Below are positions 55,383-64,000 of a stretch of DNA of 64,000 nt, piece after piece. Where the stretch lies: the NCBI GenBank assembly GCA_902826685.1, contig CADEFT010000011.1:1-64000 (forward strand). Reading direction: 5' to 3'. The translations under genes and the position numbers were made by a program. Position 1 is the first letter of the stretch, and each line of letters opens with the position of its first letter. This stretch comes from an uncultured Acidobacteriota bacterium (GTDB taxonomy: Bacteria; Acidobacteriota; Terriglobia; Bryobacterales; Bryobacteraceae). The notes under the pieces are model-generated. The model was given only the letters and a program-made list of their open reading frames with translations, ran no database searches and was not told the DNA's origin.

Positions 55383-56717
55383 ATGAACCCTTACTACCTC
55401 ATCGGAGGCGGTTTCCTCCTGCTTCTGCTCACCTGGATTCTCGCCAAACAGGTGCGAAGCCGCGTCCTCGTTCTTCTCTTTCTTCTCTCGATCATCACTT
55501 ACATCGATCGCGTCTGCATCGCGGTGGCGGGTCCGCGCATGCAGCAGGAACTCGACATTTCGCCCGACAAATGGGGTTGGGTCGTGGGCGCCTTCACCAT
55601 CTCCTACGCCCTGTTCGAAATTCCGTCGGGCGCCATGGCCGATCGCATCGGCGCGCGGGCCGTTCTCACGCGCATCGTGGCGTGGTGGTCGGTTTTCACG
55701 ACGCTGACCGGCGCGGTATCGAATTATTTTCTGCTATTGTTTGTGCGGTTTTGTTTCGGCGCCGGTGAGGCTGGAGCGTACCCCGGAGCCACGTCCGCGG
55801 TATCGCGCTGGTTCCCTTCCGCCGAACGCGCCCGCGCCACCGGCATCGTCTGGATGGCCAGCCGCCTGGGTGGCGCGATGTCGCCTCTGCTGGTGGTGCC
55901 GATCCAAATGGCTTACGGCTGGCGCATGTCGTTCTACGTGTTCGGCGTGCTGGGAGCCGTCTGGTGCGTGATCTGGTACATCTGGTATCGCAACACGCCG
56001 GGTGAGAAAGAAGGCGTGACGCGGCAGGAGCTCGATCAGATCGGCCCGCCGCCCTCGGGCGCCCATCACGGCCTTCCCTGGGGCTACGCTTTCCGCCAGA
56101 AGAATTTCCTGTTGATCCTGCTGATGTATCACACCTACTGCTGGGGCAGCTATTTCTATTTGTCGTGGCTGCACACTTACTTGCAGAAGGGCCGCGGATT
56201 CAGCGAAGACGAGATGAAGCTCTGGTCGACGCTGCCGTTTCTCTTCGGCGCCTGCGGCAACCTCATCGGCGGATTCCTGAGCGACGTTTTCGTGCGCCGC
56301 TTTGGGCTCAAATTCGCCCGCCGCTCCATCGGGGCCGTCGGTCTGGCGCTATCGGGCATCTTCATGCTCAGCACGTCTCAAACGCCCAACAAGGAACACG
56401 CCGTCCTCTTCCTGGCCCTGGGCTACGGCAGCATGGATTGCATGTTGCCGGTGGCCTGGGCCGTCTGCATGGACGTGGGCCGCCGCTATGCCGGGGCCAT
56501 GAGTGGAGCCATGAATATGGCCGGCCAGTTGGGTTCGTTCCTCACCTCGGTTGTCTTCGGCTACGTGGTGGTTTGGGCCAATGGCGACTACAACGTGCCG
56601 CTGGTTTACATGGGCGTGATGCTGCTGGTGAGCGCGTGGCTGTTCACCCTCATCGACCCCACCATTCCCCTGGTGCGGGAAGGCGAGGAAGAAACGGCGC
56701 TTCCCAAAGCCGCCTGA
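55383..56717 (+). CDS. MFS transporter, anion:cation symporter (ACS) type
   Basis: The 444-aa protein has an extra N-terminal membrane helix (residues 4-20) followed by twelve MFS helices. Signatures are ITYIDRVCIAVAGPRM in helix 1, GAMADRIGARAVL in the 2-3 loop, and RFCFGAGEAGAYPGATSAVSRWFP, typical of hexuronate/glucarate/galactonate carriers. A central cytoplasmic loop (TPGEKEGVTRQELDQIG) separates the halves. Substrate is probably an acidic sugar, fitting the galactonate-dehydratase-like gene elsewhere in the window. CATAAT at 55366-55371 may be its -10. It converges on TonB receptor 4 with no gap. Confidence 0.9.
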   Translation: MNPYYLIGGGFLLLLLTWILAKQVRSRVLVLLFLLSIITYIDRVCIAVAGPRMQQELDISPDKWGWVVGAFTISYALFEIPSGAMADRIGARAVLTRIVAWWSVFTTLTGAVSNYFLLLFVRFCFGAGEAGAYPGATSAVSRWFPSAERARATGIVWMASRLGGAMSPLLVVPIQMAYGWRMSFYVFGVLGAVWCVIWYIWYRNTPGEKEGVTRQELDQIGPPPSGAHHGLPWGYAFRQKNFLLILLMYHTYCWGSYFYLSWLHTYLQKGRGFSEDEMKLWSTLPFLFGACGNLIGGFLSDVFVRRFGLKFARRSIGAVGLALSGIFMLSTSQTPNKEHAVLFLALGYGSMDCMLPVAWAVCMDVGRRYAGAMSGAMNMAGQLGSFLTSVVFGYVVVWANGDYNVPLVYMGVMLLVSAWLFTLIDPTIPLVREGEEETALPKAA

Positions 56718-59700
56718 TCAGAATTCGACGCGCAGGCTGAATTGCATCTGCCGGCCCGTGCCCAGCGTGCGCGTGATGCGGCCGAAATCGCCGCGCCCGC
56801 GCACCGCGTTCGGCACATCGAAATTGGCGCGATTGGGCACGTTGTAAAAATCGGACCGGAACTGCAGATTGCGCTTTTCCGAAAAGGCCCAGCGTTTATT
56901 CACGCTGACGTCGACGCTCACCAGGCCCGGTCCGAAGCCAACGTTGCGCGCGGCGTCGCCGAATGTGCCGGTCGCAGGAGCGGCGAAACAATCGGTGTTG
57001 AACCAGCGCGTGATCCGGTCGTGGCGCGACCCGCCGGAGCCGATCTCCGGATTGCAAGTGAGATTCGGCCGCACGCCGTTTGAGAACGCATTCGTGTTGT
57101 TGGTCTGCTCCACCGCGCCCCAGGCGGGGCCGGTGCGCAACTCGGCCACCGCGCCGATCGTCCAGCCGCCGAGAACCGCCTCCGCCACCGGGTTGCCGAT
57201 CGCGTAGCGCCTGCCTTTGCCTACCGGCAGCTCGTACACGCTGCTGGCGATGAAGCGATGGCGGATATCGTTTCCGGAATACGATTTGTCGAGCTTGCGC
57301 CGCTCGATGTGCGTGTAGCCGTTGCCCTCGCCGCCGGCCACTTCGTTGTTGCCTTCCACGTCGTCCAGGAATTTCGACCAGGTGTAATTCATCAGAAAAT
57401 TTAGACCGCCCGAATACCGCTTCTCAAGCTTGGCGTTCAGCGCGTGATAGGTGGAATTGCCCCACGGCGGCGAAAGATGTGTCAGGTTGTTGAACTGCGG
57501 ATAGGGACGCAGCGCCTGGGCCTGCTGCGCCGGTCCGCGTCCATTCACCAGCGGAATCATATTGACGCTAATGTTGGGCCCACCCAGCTTATGGCCCAGG
57601 TTGCCGAGGTAGGCCGCCTCCAGCAGCGTGCTTCCGCCCAATTGCTTCTGCAGCGTCAGGTTGTATTGCTGCGCGTATCCGTTGACGTGGTTCTGCTGGA
57701 AAAAGTCGGGCGCGGTGCGCGGCGCCTGGCCGAGCCGCACGGCGCCAAACGCAGGTCCCAACTCTTCCCGCGTCCCGGCCGGCATGCCGTTGCGGAACTG
57801 GAAGGCGGGTGTGATGCCGCCGTCTGGAGATGAGAACGCCGAGTTCAATCCGAAGCCCTGTGTCAGCACGAACGGCACGGCCCCGGCGTAGGCGCCCAGA
57901 TAGCTGATGCCGTAACCGCCGCGCCACAGGAATCCGCCCGGCGCCTTCCAGGCGAAGCCGAAACGCGGCGCGAAGTTGTTGCGATCCGGCGAATGCGCGT
58001 ACTTACCTAATCCGTTGCGGCCGGAAAACACGATGGTTCCCGGAATGCCCGCCACCGGATTGACCATCCGCTGGTCGAAGCCCGATTGCCGGTTGTCGGT
58101 CTTCTCCCAGCGCGGCGTGTCGTAGTCCCAGCGCACGCCGAGGTTGAGCGTCAGGTTTCGCGATACCTTCCAGTCGTCCTGCAGGTAGGCGCCCCAGTAA
58201 TCGGTGCGCACTTTGAGCAAATCGGAATCGACGAGGGAGGCTCCGTTGACGGTTCCCATCAGGAAGGAAGCCAGGCCCGACCGCGTGACGCGATCGATGA
58301 AACTGAAGTTGCCGCCCGACTGCTGATTGAAATCGTCCTGATTCAGGCTATAGCGGAATTCACCGCCCGTGCGGATGTTATGTTTGCCGCGCACGATGGT
58401 GACGTTGTCGGTGAACTGGTGCGTGAGGATGGGCAGTTGCACGCGCTCGTGGGTGCCCGAACCGAGCGTCTGAAGCCCGGTTGCGTTGATGGTGGCGAAC
58501 TCGTCCGCATTGACGCCGTTCAAGCCCAGCGCGCCGTTCGACCCGGTGCCGTGCCCCACCGCGCGATTGATAAACATGCGGTTGGAATACATGTAGCGCG
58601 CTTCGTTAATGACCGTGGGCGCGAAGTTATGGATCCAGTTGCCGACGGCGTTATGCGTGCGATTCTCGCGCGGCCCGCCGCGGAAATCGGCGGCGCTTTC
58701 AAATACCGGCGCCACATATTGAGGCGCCAGCGCGATGGAGTAACGGCCAAAGAGGCGATCGTTGTTGCCCAGGGCGTGATCGACGCGCAGGGTGCCGTAA
58801 TCCTGGGTCAGTTTGTCGGAAACGTTCACCGTGTAGTTGGCCGTGGGCGCGCGTGTGGCGTCGAAGGGCAGGTTGGGCCGCGGATAGAACGCGGCATACT
58901 GGCGTGCCACCGGATCGATGCGCGCCGATGGAAGAAGGTTGCCGGCAAACGGCTGCGCCGTGTTGATGTCGCCGTTTACCACCGTCAGCGGGTCGCGAAT
59001 CTGAATGTCGCGCCGGGCCGAAAAATCGCCGCCCACTTCCGCCGGATTGGGCAGAATGGTGCCCGATACGGTGACGCCGTCGCGCCGTCGCGCGCCTTCA
59101 TAGTTGGCGAAGAAAAACGTTCTGTCCTTGCGGATGGGCCCGCCGAAGGACGCGCCGAAAATGTTGTATCGCAGAGGCGCTTTCGATGGCGCAAAGAACG
59201 TGCGCGTGTCGATCGCCTGGTTGCGCAGAAACTCATAAGCGGCGCCGCGAAACTGGTTCGTTCCCGAGCGCGTGGTCATCAGAATCAGCCCGCCGCCCGC
59301 GCGTCCGAACTCCGCCGAGTAATTGTTCGATTCGGCCTTGAATTCCTGCAGCGATTCCGAGGGCGGATTCAACGACATCTGCGCCACGCCCAGGGCCATG
59401 TTCTGCACAATGCCGCCATCGAGCTGCCACATCTGGTTCTGGCTGCGACCGCCGGCCATCGAAAAGATGGGAATCTGTTCGCCCGCGTTTTCCTGCTTGA
59501 AGGCGACCGCGCCCATCAGCCGCACCAGGCTGCCGGTGCGCCGGCTTTCGATCGGCATGTTGAAGACGGTGGCCCGCTCGATGAATTGGCCGATGGAAGA
59601 AGTTTCCGACTCAAGCAGCGGCGCGGTAGCCTTCACCTCCACCACTTCATTCACCGCGCCCACTTCCAACTGGAAATCGACGGTGCGCGTGAGCCCGGTT

Positions 59701-59975
59701 TCGAGCACCAGTCCCGCACGGACGGCGCGTTTGAAGCCGGTTAGCTCGGCGCTCAACTCATACTCGCCCGGATTGAGGAACGGGAAGAGAAAGAGGCCCG
59801 AATCGTTTGTGCTGGCTTCCGTGGCAAGGCCGGTGGACACATTGCGGGCGACGACCTTGGCGGCGACTACCACGGCACCCGTGTTGTCCGTAACGGTTCC
59901 GGTCAGGCGGGCTTGCGTTTGCGCGGCCAGAGTGGACGCAAAAAGAAAGAGAGAGGCAACGTAGACCCCGGACAT
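56718..59975 (-). CDS. Oar-like TonB-dependent receptor with carboxypeptidase-regulatory domain (4)
   Basis: The 1085-aa outer-membrane receptor starts at ATG 59975 with signal peptide MSGVYVASLFLFASTLAAQ. The regulatory-like domain (LTGTVTDNTGAVVVAAKVVA, NDSGLFLFPFLNPGEYELS) is followed by a plug with MWQLDGGIVQNMALG and SAEFGRAGGGLILMTTRSG. The barrel ends FSLRVEF with terminal Phe. A TAGCAT hexamer with an upstream TGn ends 7 nt before the ATG. It is divergent from two ABC permease genes, with 63 nt between starts. Confidence 0.92.
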   Translation of the reverse strand: MSGVYVASLFLFASTLAAQTQARLTGTVTDNTGAVVVAAKVVARNVSTGLATEASTNDSGLFLFPFLNPGEYELSAELTGFKRAVRAGLVLETGLTRTVDFQLEVGAVNEVVEVKATAPLLESETSSIGQFIERATVFNMPIESRRTGSLVRLMGAVAFKQENAGEQIPIFSMAGGRSQNQMWQLDGGIVQNMALGVAQMSLNPPSESLQEFKAESNNYSAEFGRAGGGLILMTTRSGTNQFRGAAYEFLRNQAIDTRTFFAPSKAPLRYNIFGASFGGPIRKDRTFFFANYEGARRRDGVTVSGTILPNPAEVGGDFSARRDIQIRDPLTVVNGDINTAQPFAGNLLPSARIDPVARQYAAFYPRPNLPFDATRAPTANYTVNVSDKLTQDYGTLRVDHALGNNDRLFGRYSIALAPQYVAPVFESAADFRGGPRENRTHNAVGNWIHNFAPTVINEARYMYSNRMFINRAVGHGTGSNGALGLNGVNADEFATINATGLQTLGSGTHERVQLPILTHQFTDNVTIVRGKHNIRTGGEFRYSLNQDDFNQQSGGNFSFIDRVTRSGLASFLMGTVNGASLVDSDLLKVRTDYWGAYLQDDWKVSRNLTLNLGVRWDYDTPRWEKTDNRQSGFDQRMVNPVAGIPGTIVFSGRNGLGKYAHSPDRNNFAPRFGFAWKAPGGFLWRGGYGISYLGAYAGAVPFVLTQGFGLNSAFSSPDGGITPAFQFRNGMPAGTREELGPAFGAVRLGQAPRTAPDFFQQNHVNGYAQQYNLTLQKQLGGSTLLEAAYLGNLGHKLGGPNISVNMIPLVNGRGPAQQAQALRPYPQFNNLTHLSPPWGNSTYHALNAKLEKRYSGGLNFLMNYTWSKFLDDVEGNNEVAGGEGNGYTHIERRKLDKSYSGNDIRHRFIASSVYELPVGKGRRYAIGNPVAEAVLGGWTIGAVAELRTGPAWGAVEQTNNTNAFSNGVRPNLTCNPEIGSGGSRHDRITRWFNTDCFAAPATGTFGDAARNVGFGPGLVSVDVSVNKRWAFSEKRNLQFRSDFYNVPNRANFDVPNAVRGRGDFGRITRTLGTGRQMQFSLRVEF

Positions 59976-59982
59976 GGCAGCA

Positions 59983-59988
59983 ATGCTA
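59983..59988 (-). promoter_or_regulatory. candidate extended -10 of TonB receptor 4
   Basis: On the minus strand TGT-TAGCAT, an extended -10 pattern, ends 7 nt before ATG 59975. There is no SD before the ATG. Confidence 0.35.
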
Positions 59989-60038
59989 ACACAGCCCTTG
60001 GCCGGATCCATCCGGGTGGCGGATACTAGAAACATAGG

Positions 60039-61286
<1,248 letters not shown>

Positions 61287-61293
61287 ATCCGCC

Positions 61294-62538
61294 ATGCAGA
61301 TCGACACCAGAGAAACGCTCAACATGGCGGCCAATGCCGTCTGGACCAACAAGCTCCGCAGCGGGCTGACGATTCTTGGCATCGTGATCGGCATCTGCAC
61401 CGTGGTGACCGTATCCTCTCTGCTGACGGGCTTGCGTAAAGGCGTTGTGGTCTTTTTCGAGGAGTTCGGCCCGGACAACATCTTCATCGGCCGCGTCAGC
61501 GGCGACCCCAGCGGCCAGGGCGCCCGCCCGAAGGAATTGAAGCGCAAGCCCATCGAGCCTGAATATGCGGAAATGCTGAAGCGGCTGGCTCCGTCGGTGG
61601 AAGAGGTAGGCGTTCAACTGTTCCCGCAGGGAATGCTGTTCACCACGGTCAAGGTGCGCGGCTTTGAGACGGACCGGTTCTCCTATGTGGGCGCAAGCCC
61701 CAGTCAACTCGAAATCGCGCCGCGAGAACTGAAGGAAGGCCGCGTCTTTCTCCGCGAGGAAGCGTCGCGCGCCGAATCGGTTTGCCTGATTGGCGCCTTG
61801 CTCGCCGACAGTCTGTTTCCCGGCGAGCCCGCCACCGGGCAGACGATCATGGTGGCCGGCGCCGAATACCGCGTCATCGGCGTGTTCGCGCTCGCCAAAG
61901 GCGGCTTCTTCGGCGAAAACGGCCTCGATACGCAGGTGCTGGTGCCGCACACCACCGCCAAGGCGCGCTTCCCGAGTTCGAACAATTGGTTCCTCACGGC
62001 GAAGGCGCGCAAGGGCCAGCGCGATCAGGCCATGGAAGAAGTACGCGAGGTGCTGCGGCGCCTGCGCAAAACGCCGCGCGGCGAAGACGACGACTTCACG
62101 CTCTCCACCGCCGATTCCATCATTCAGAACTTCGACAAGGTCACCGGAATGATTCTGGCCGTCTCCATCTCGCTTTCCGCGCTGGGATTGCTGGTGGGCG
62201 GCATCGGCGTCATGAATATCATGCTGGTCTCGGTGACCGAGCGCACGCGCGAAATCGGGATTCGCAAAGCGATCGGCGCACGCCGCTCCGACATCATTAC
62301 GCAGTTTCTCGCCGAAGCGATGGCGCTCACCGGCGTTGGAGGATTGCTGGGCATCGTGATCTCGGTGGCGCTGGTCTGGCTCATCGGAGTGCTGGTGCCG
62401 AGCCTGCCTTCGGAGGTCCCCACGTGGGCCGTCGTCACGGGCTTTGCCGTGTCGATGATGATCGGTCTGTTCTTCGGCGTCTGGCCGGCGGTGAAGGCGG
62501 CGCGGCTCGATCCGGTGGAAGCGCTGCGCTATGAGTGA
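61294..62538 (+). CDS. MacB/FtsX-type ABC transporter permease (2)
   Basis: The 414-aa protein has the same architecture as the gene before it: N-terminal helix (LRSGLTILGIVIGICTVVTVSSL), MacB_PCD domain, and three C-terminal helices. The stretch MNIMLVSVTERTREIGIRKA is identical in both permeases, while the periplasmic domains differ. The pair probably forms a heterodimer. Its stop is directly against the stop of the convergent DUF1080 gene. No ATP-binding gene lies on either side. Confidence 0.93.
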   Translation: MQIDTRETLNMAANAVWTNKLRSGLTILGIVIGICTVVTVSSLLTGLRKGVVVFFEEFGPDNIFIGRVSGDPSGQGARPKELKRKPIEPEYAEMLKRLAPSVEEVGVQLFPQGMLFTTVKVRGFETDRFSYVGASPSQLEIAPRELKEGRVFLREEASRAESVCLIGALLADSLFPGEPATGQTIMVAGAEYRVIGVFALAKGGFFGENGLDTQVLVPHTTAKARFPSSNNWFLTAKARKGQRDQAMEEVREVLRRLRKTPRGEDDDFTLSTADSIIQNFDKVTGMILAVSISLSALGLLVGGIGVMNIMLVSVTERTREIGIRKAIGARRSDIITQFLAEAMALTGVGGLLGIVISVALVWLIGVLVPSLPSEVPTWAVVTGFAVSMMIGLFFGVWPAVKAARLDPVEALRYE

Positions 62539-63384
62539 CTAAGGCCGGTCGTAACCCATCACCCGGCGCACCCAGATGTTGCGATAGCGCACCGCCACGT
62601 CGTGATCCTGCAGCGCCAGCGGCTCTTCCGTCTCGTGCGGCGCGTAGGTTCCCACCACGCGATGCGCCATCCGGCCGGTAATCTCTTTCCGGTTGTGCAT
62701 CAGCACGCCGTTGTGGAAGACGGTGGCATAGCCCGGCTGCATAAGTTTGCCGCCCTCGAACTTAGGCGCCTCGAACACGATGTCGTAACTCTGCCATTCG
62801 CCGGGCTTGCGGCAGGCGTTCGCCAGGGGCGGCCATTGGCCGTAGATGGACGCGGCCTGTCCGTCGGCGTAAGTGGGATTGTCCCAGCAATCGAGCACCT
62901 GGATTTCGTAGCGGTTCATGATGAGGAAGCCGCTGTTGCCGCGCCACTGGCTGTCGCCGGTGATCTCGGTAGGCGCGGACCATTCCACATGGAATTGCGC
63001 ATCGCCGAACTTTTCGCGGCTCACCAGTGTGCCCGCGCCGGGCGTCGCTTCGAAATACCCGTCCCCCACCTTCCACGTGGCCGGCTTCAGCTCACGCGAT
63101 TTCTTGTCTTCTACATACCACTTGGAAAGATCCTTGCCGTCGAAAAGGACGATGGCATCCGATGGCGGGTCGCCGGGCCTGGCGCCGGGTGTAACCATTT
63201 TCGGCCGCGGACGGTCGATATCGTGAACCTTCCACTTCTGGCCCGGCAGCACCGGCGTATCGCTGTAGCCGACGGGAGAGGTGCGCCGCTTCTTGGCGGC
63301 CTGCTGCGCCACCACCAAACCGGCTCCGGCCAGCAGCGCGGCCGCCGGGATTACCGCCATCCATGCACGAGGTCTTGCCATCAT
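62539..63384 (-). CDS. secreted DUF1080 (3-keto-disaccharide hydrolase family) protein (3)
   Basis: The protein is 281 aa from ATG 63384 (63381 is equally possible). An N-terminal hydrophobic segment (WMAVIPAAALLAGAGLVVAQQ) follows a basic start. The DUF1080 domain runs from AIVLFDGKDLSKWY through WKVGDGYFEATPGAGTLVSRE, WRGNSGFLIMNRYEIQVLD, CRKPGEWQSYDIVFEAP and the final RYRNIWVRRV. This version has the longer loop with YGQWPPLANA. It begins 10 nt after the stop of the truncated gene at the window edge, so they probably share a transcript. Confidence 0.9.
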   Translation of the reverse strand: MMARPRAWMAVIPAAALLAGAGLVVAQQAAKKRRTSPVGYSDTPVLPGQKWKVHDIDRPRPKMVTPGARPGDPPSDAIVLFDGKDLSKWYVEDKKSRELKPATWKVGDGYFEATPGAGTLVSREKFGDAQFHVEWSAPTEITGDSQWRGNSGFLIMNRYEIQVLDCWDNPTYADGQAASIYGQWPPLANACRKPGEWQSYDIVFEAPKFEGGKLMQPGYATVFHNGVLMHNRKEITGRMAHRVVGTYAPHETEEPLALQDHDVAVRYRNIWVRRVMGYDRP

Positions 63385-63394
63385 TCCTGAAACG

Positions 63395-64000
63395 TTACCA
63401 CAGCCCGGCCAGGTAGCTATGGTAGGCGGCCAGCAGCACGGCGGCCGAATTCCGGTGCGGCGGAATGTAGTCGTGAAACAGGCTCGACGAGCCCAGGCGG
63501 CGCGTTTGCGCGGTCCAGAACTCCTGCCAGTCGAGCTTGCGCGCATCCTTTAATAGCTCGGTATTGAGCGCCTTCAACAGGGGATCGTTAATATCCTGCG
63601 TGCCTATGCCCCGCGTGGCGATGACCTGGGCGCCGCTGGCGGCCGACAGCGCCGCATCCACCTCGGCCGTGCCGCGGCAGCTTCCCAGGAAAATGAGCCG
63701 TACCGATCCATTTAAATGACCGATGGTCTTGCCGGCGTGATAAGCGTGGCCGCGGTGCACGATCACCGCAGGCGCCATCGACCGTTCGGCCAGGTGGCGC
63801 GTCACCGCCGATTGCCGCGCCGCCGAATCCCCCTGCCTGCCGCCGTTTCCAGCGGCGAAGAGATCGATGGGTTCGTTCGCCACCATCACGATGCGGCGTC
63901 CGCTTTCCGATTGTCCCGTTACCTCTACCCAGCCGCCGCGATCTTCCCACTTCCAGGCTGGATCGCGCGCAAACGTCTGGCGGAAATTGGCGAACGAGGC
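63395..64000 (-). CDS. 5'-truncated protein with caspase-like His/Cys motifs
   Basis: The frame stays open to the window edge, giving at least 201 residues of the C-terminal end. The visible sequence contains VIVHRGHAYHAGKTIG and, about 20 residues later, VRLIFLGSCRGTAEVD. This is the His-Gly-His then Gly-Ser-Cys order seen after beta strands in caspase-like (clan CD) folds. A conserved end follows: IATRGIGTQDINDPLL, LDWQEFWTAQ and FHDYIPPHRNSAAVLL. Peptidase activity is inference. The gene runs into the third DUF1080 gene after 10 nt. Confidence 0.7.
   Translation of the reverse strand, partial: ASFANFRQTFARDPAWKWEDRGGWVEVTGQSESGRRIVMVANEPIDLFAAGNGGRQGDSAARQSAVTRHLAERSMAPAVIVHRGHAYHAGKTIGHLNGSVRLIFLGSCRGTAEVDAALSAASGAQVIATRGIGTQDINDPLLKALNTELLKDARKLDWQEFWTAQTRRLGSSSLFHDYIPPHRNSAAVLLAAYHSYLAGLW

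Noticed and set aside
58086..59744. 552-codon open frame on the plus strand opposite TonB receptor 4
   Set aside because: Mirror frame with skewed composition; the receptor on the other strand is certain.

Overview
The window looks like a chromosome segment from an Acidobacteriota bacterium, most likely of the Solibacter/Bryobacter type. This is inferred from the GC-rich, densely packed genes, four long Oar-like TonB-dependent receptors with N-terminal carboxypeptidase-regulatory-like domains, three DUF1080 (3-keto-disaccharide hydrolase family) proteins, Gfo/Idh/MocA oxidoreductases with twin-arginine leaders, and a PEP-CTERM protein. No 16S rRNA, tRNA, IS element, phage gene or CRISPR array was seen, so the assignment rests on gene content only.

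Layout. 0.2-0.8 kb: a small lower-GC gene with a winged-helix-like domain. 0.9-4.8 kb (minus): a tightly overlapping four-gene sugar operon (DUF1080 hydrolase, TIM-barrel isomerase, SDR, enolase-superfamily dehydratase). 4.8-12 kb (plus): OsmC, a small membrane protein, a histidine-kinase-like protein, dxr, rseP and a secreted YncE/phosphoesterase fusion. 12-12.6 kb: a VapBC-type module whose toxin is broken. 12.7-17.4 kb: 5'-nucleotidase, cyclophilin, Hsp20 and an acyl-CoA ligase. 17.4-21 kb: first TonB receptor. 21-26.4 kb (minus): lhr helicase and nei glycosylase. 26.5-31.9 kb: SDR, an o-succinylbenzoate-synthase-like enzyme, an NHL protein, a D-threonine-aldolase-like enzyme, and a GntR regulator with its DUF1648 membrane partner. 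32-40 kb: two further TonB receptors flanking a sialidase and an NTF2-like protein. 40.4-49.7 kb: PEP-CTERM protein, CehA-like metallohydrolase, two Gfo/Idh/MocA proteins, a beta-lactamase-fold hydrolase, DUF4159, a methyltransferase and a second DUF1080 protein. 49.7-53 kb: pirin, FmdB, DacB and a HEAT-like protein. 53-56.7 kb: an ada / 2OG-oxygenase / alkB alkylation-repair operon and an MFS transporter. 56.7-64 kb: fourth TonB receptor, two MacB-type ABC permeases without an ATPase, a third DUF1080 protein and a 5'-truncated protein with a caspase-like His/Cys pattern.

How the genes work together. The main theme is capture and breakdown of complex glycans and glycosides. Oar-like receptors import large substrates, while secreted sialidase, DUF1080 hydrolases, NHL and Tat-exported sugar enzymes act outside the cytoplasm, and the MFS carrier may take up acidic sugars. 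The second theme is DNA and envelope maintenance (ada-alkB, lhr-nei, rseP, dacB). Packing is extreme: many gene pairs overlap by 4 nt or converge with 0-11 nt between or across their stops. Several start codons sit only 6-8 nt after a -10-like hexamer, which suggests leaderless mRNAs.

The best candidates for undescribed biology are the 0.9-4.8 kb operon, whose SDR lacks its catalytic Ser and Tyr; the truncated HRGH/GSC protein at the right edge; the uncharacterised oxygenase between ada and alkB; the histidine-kinase-like protein with Lys at the phosphoacceptor position; and the symmetrical -10 palindrome between lhr and an SDR gene.
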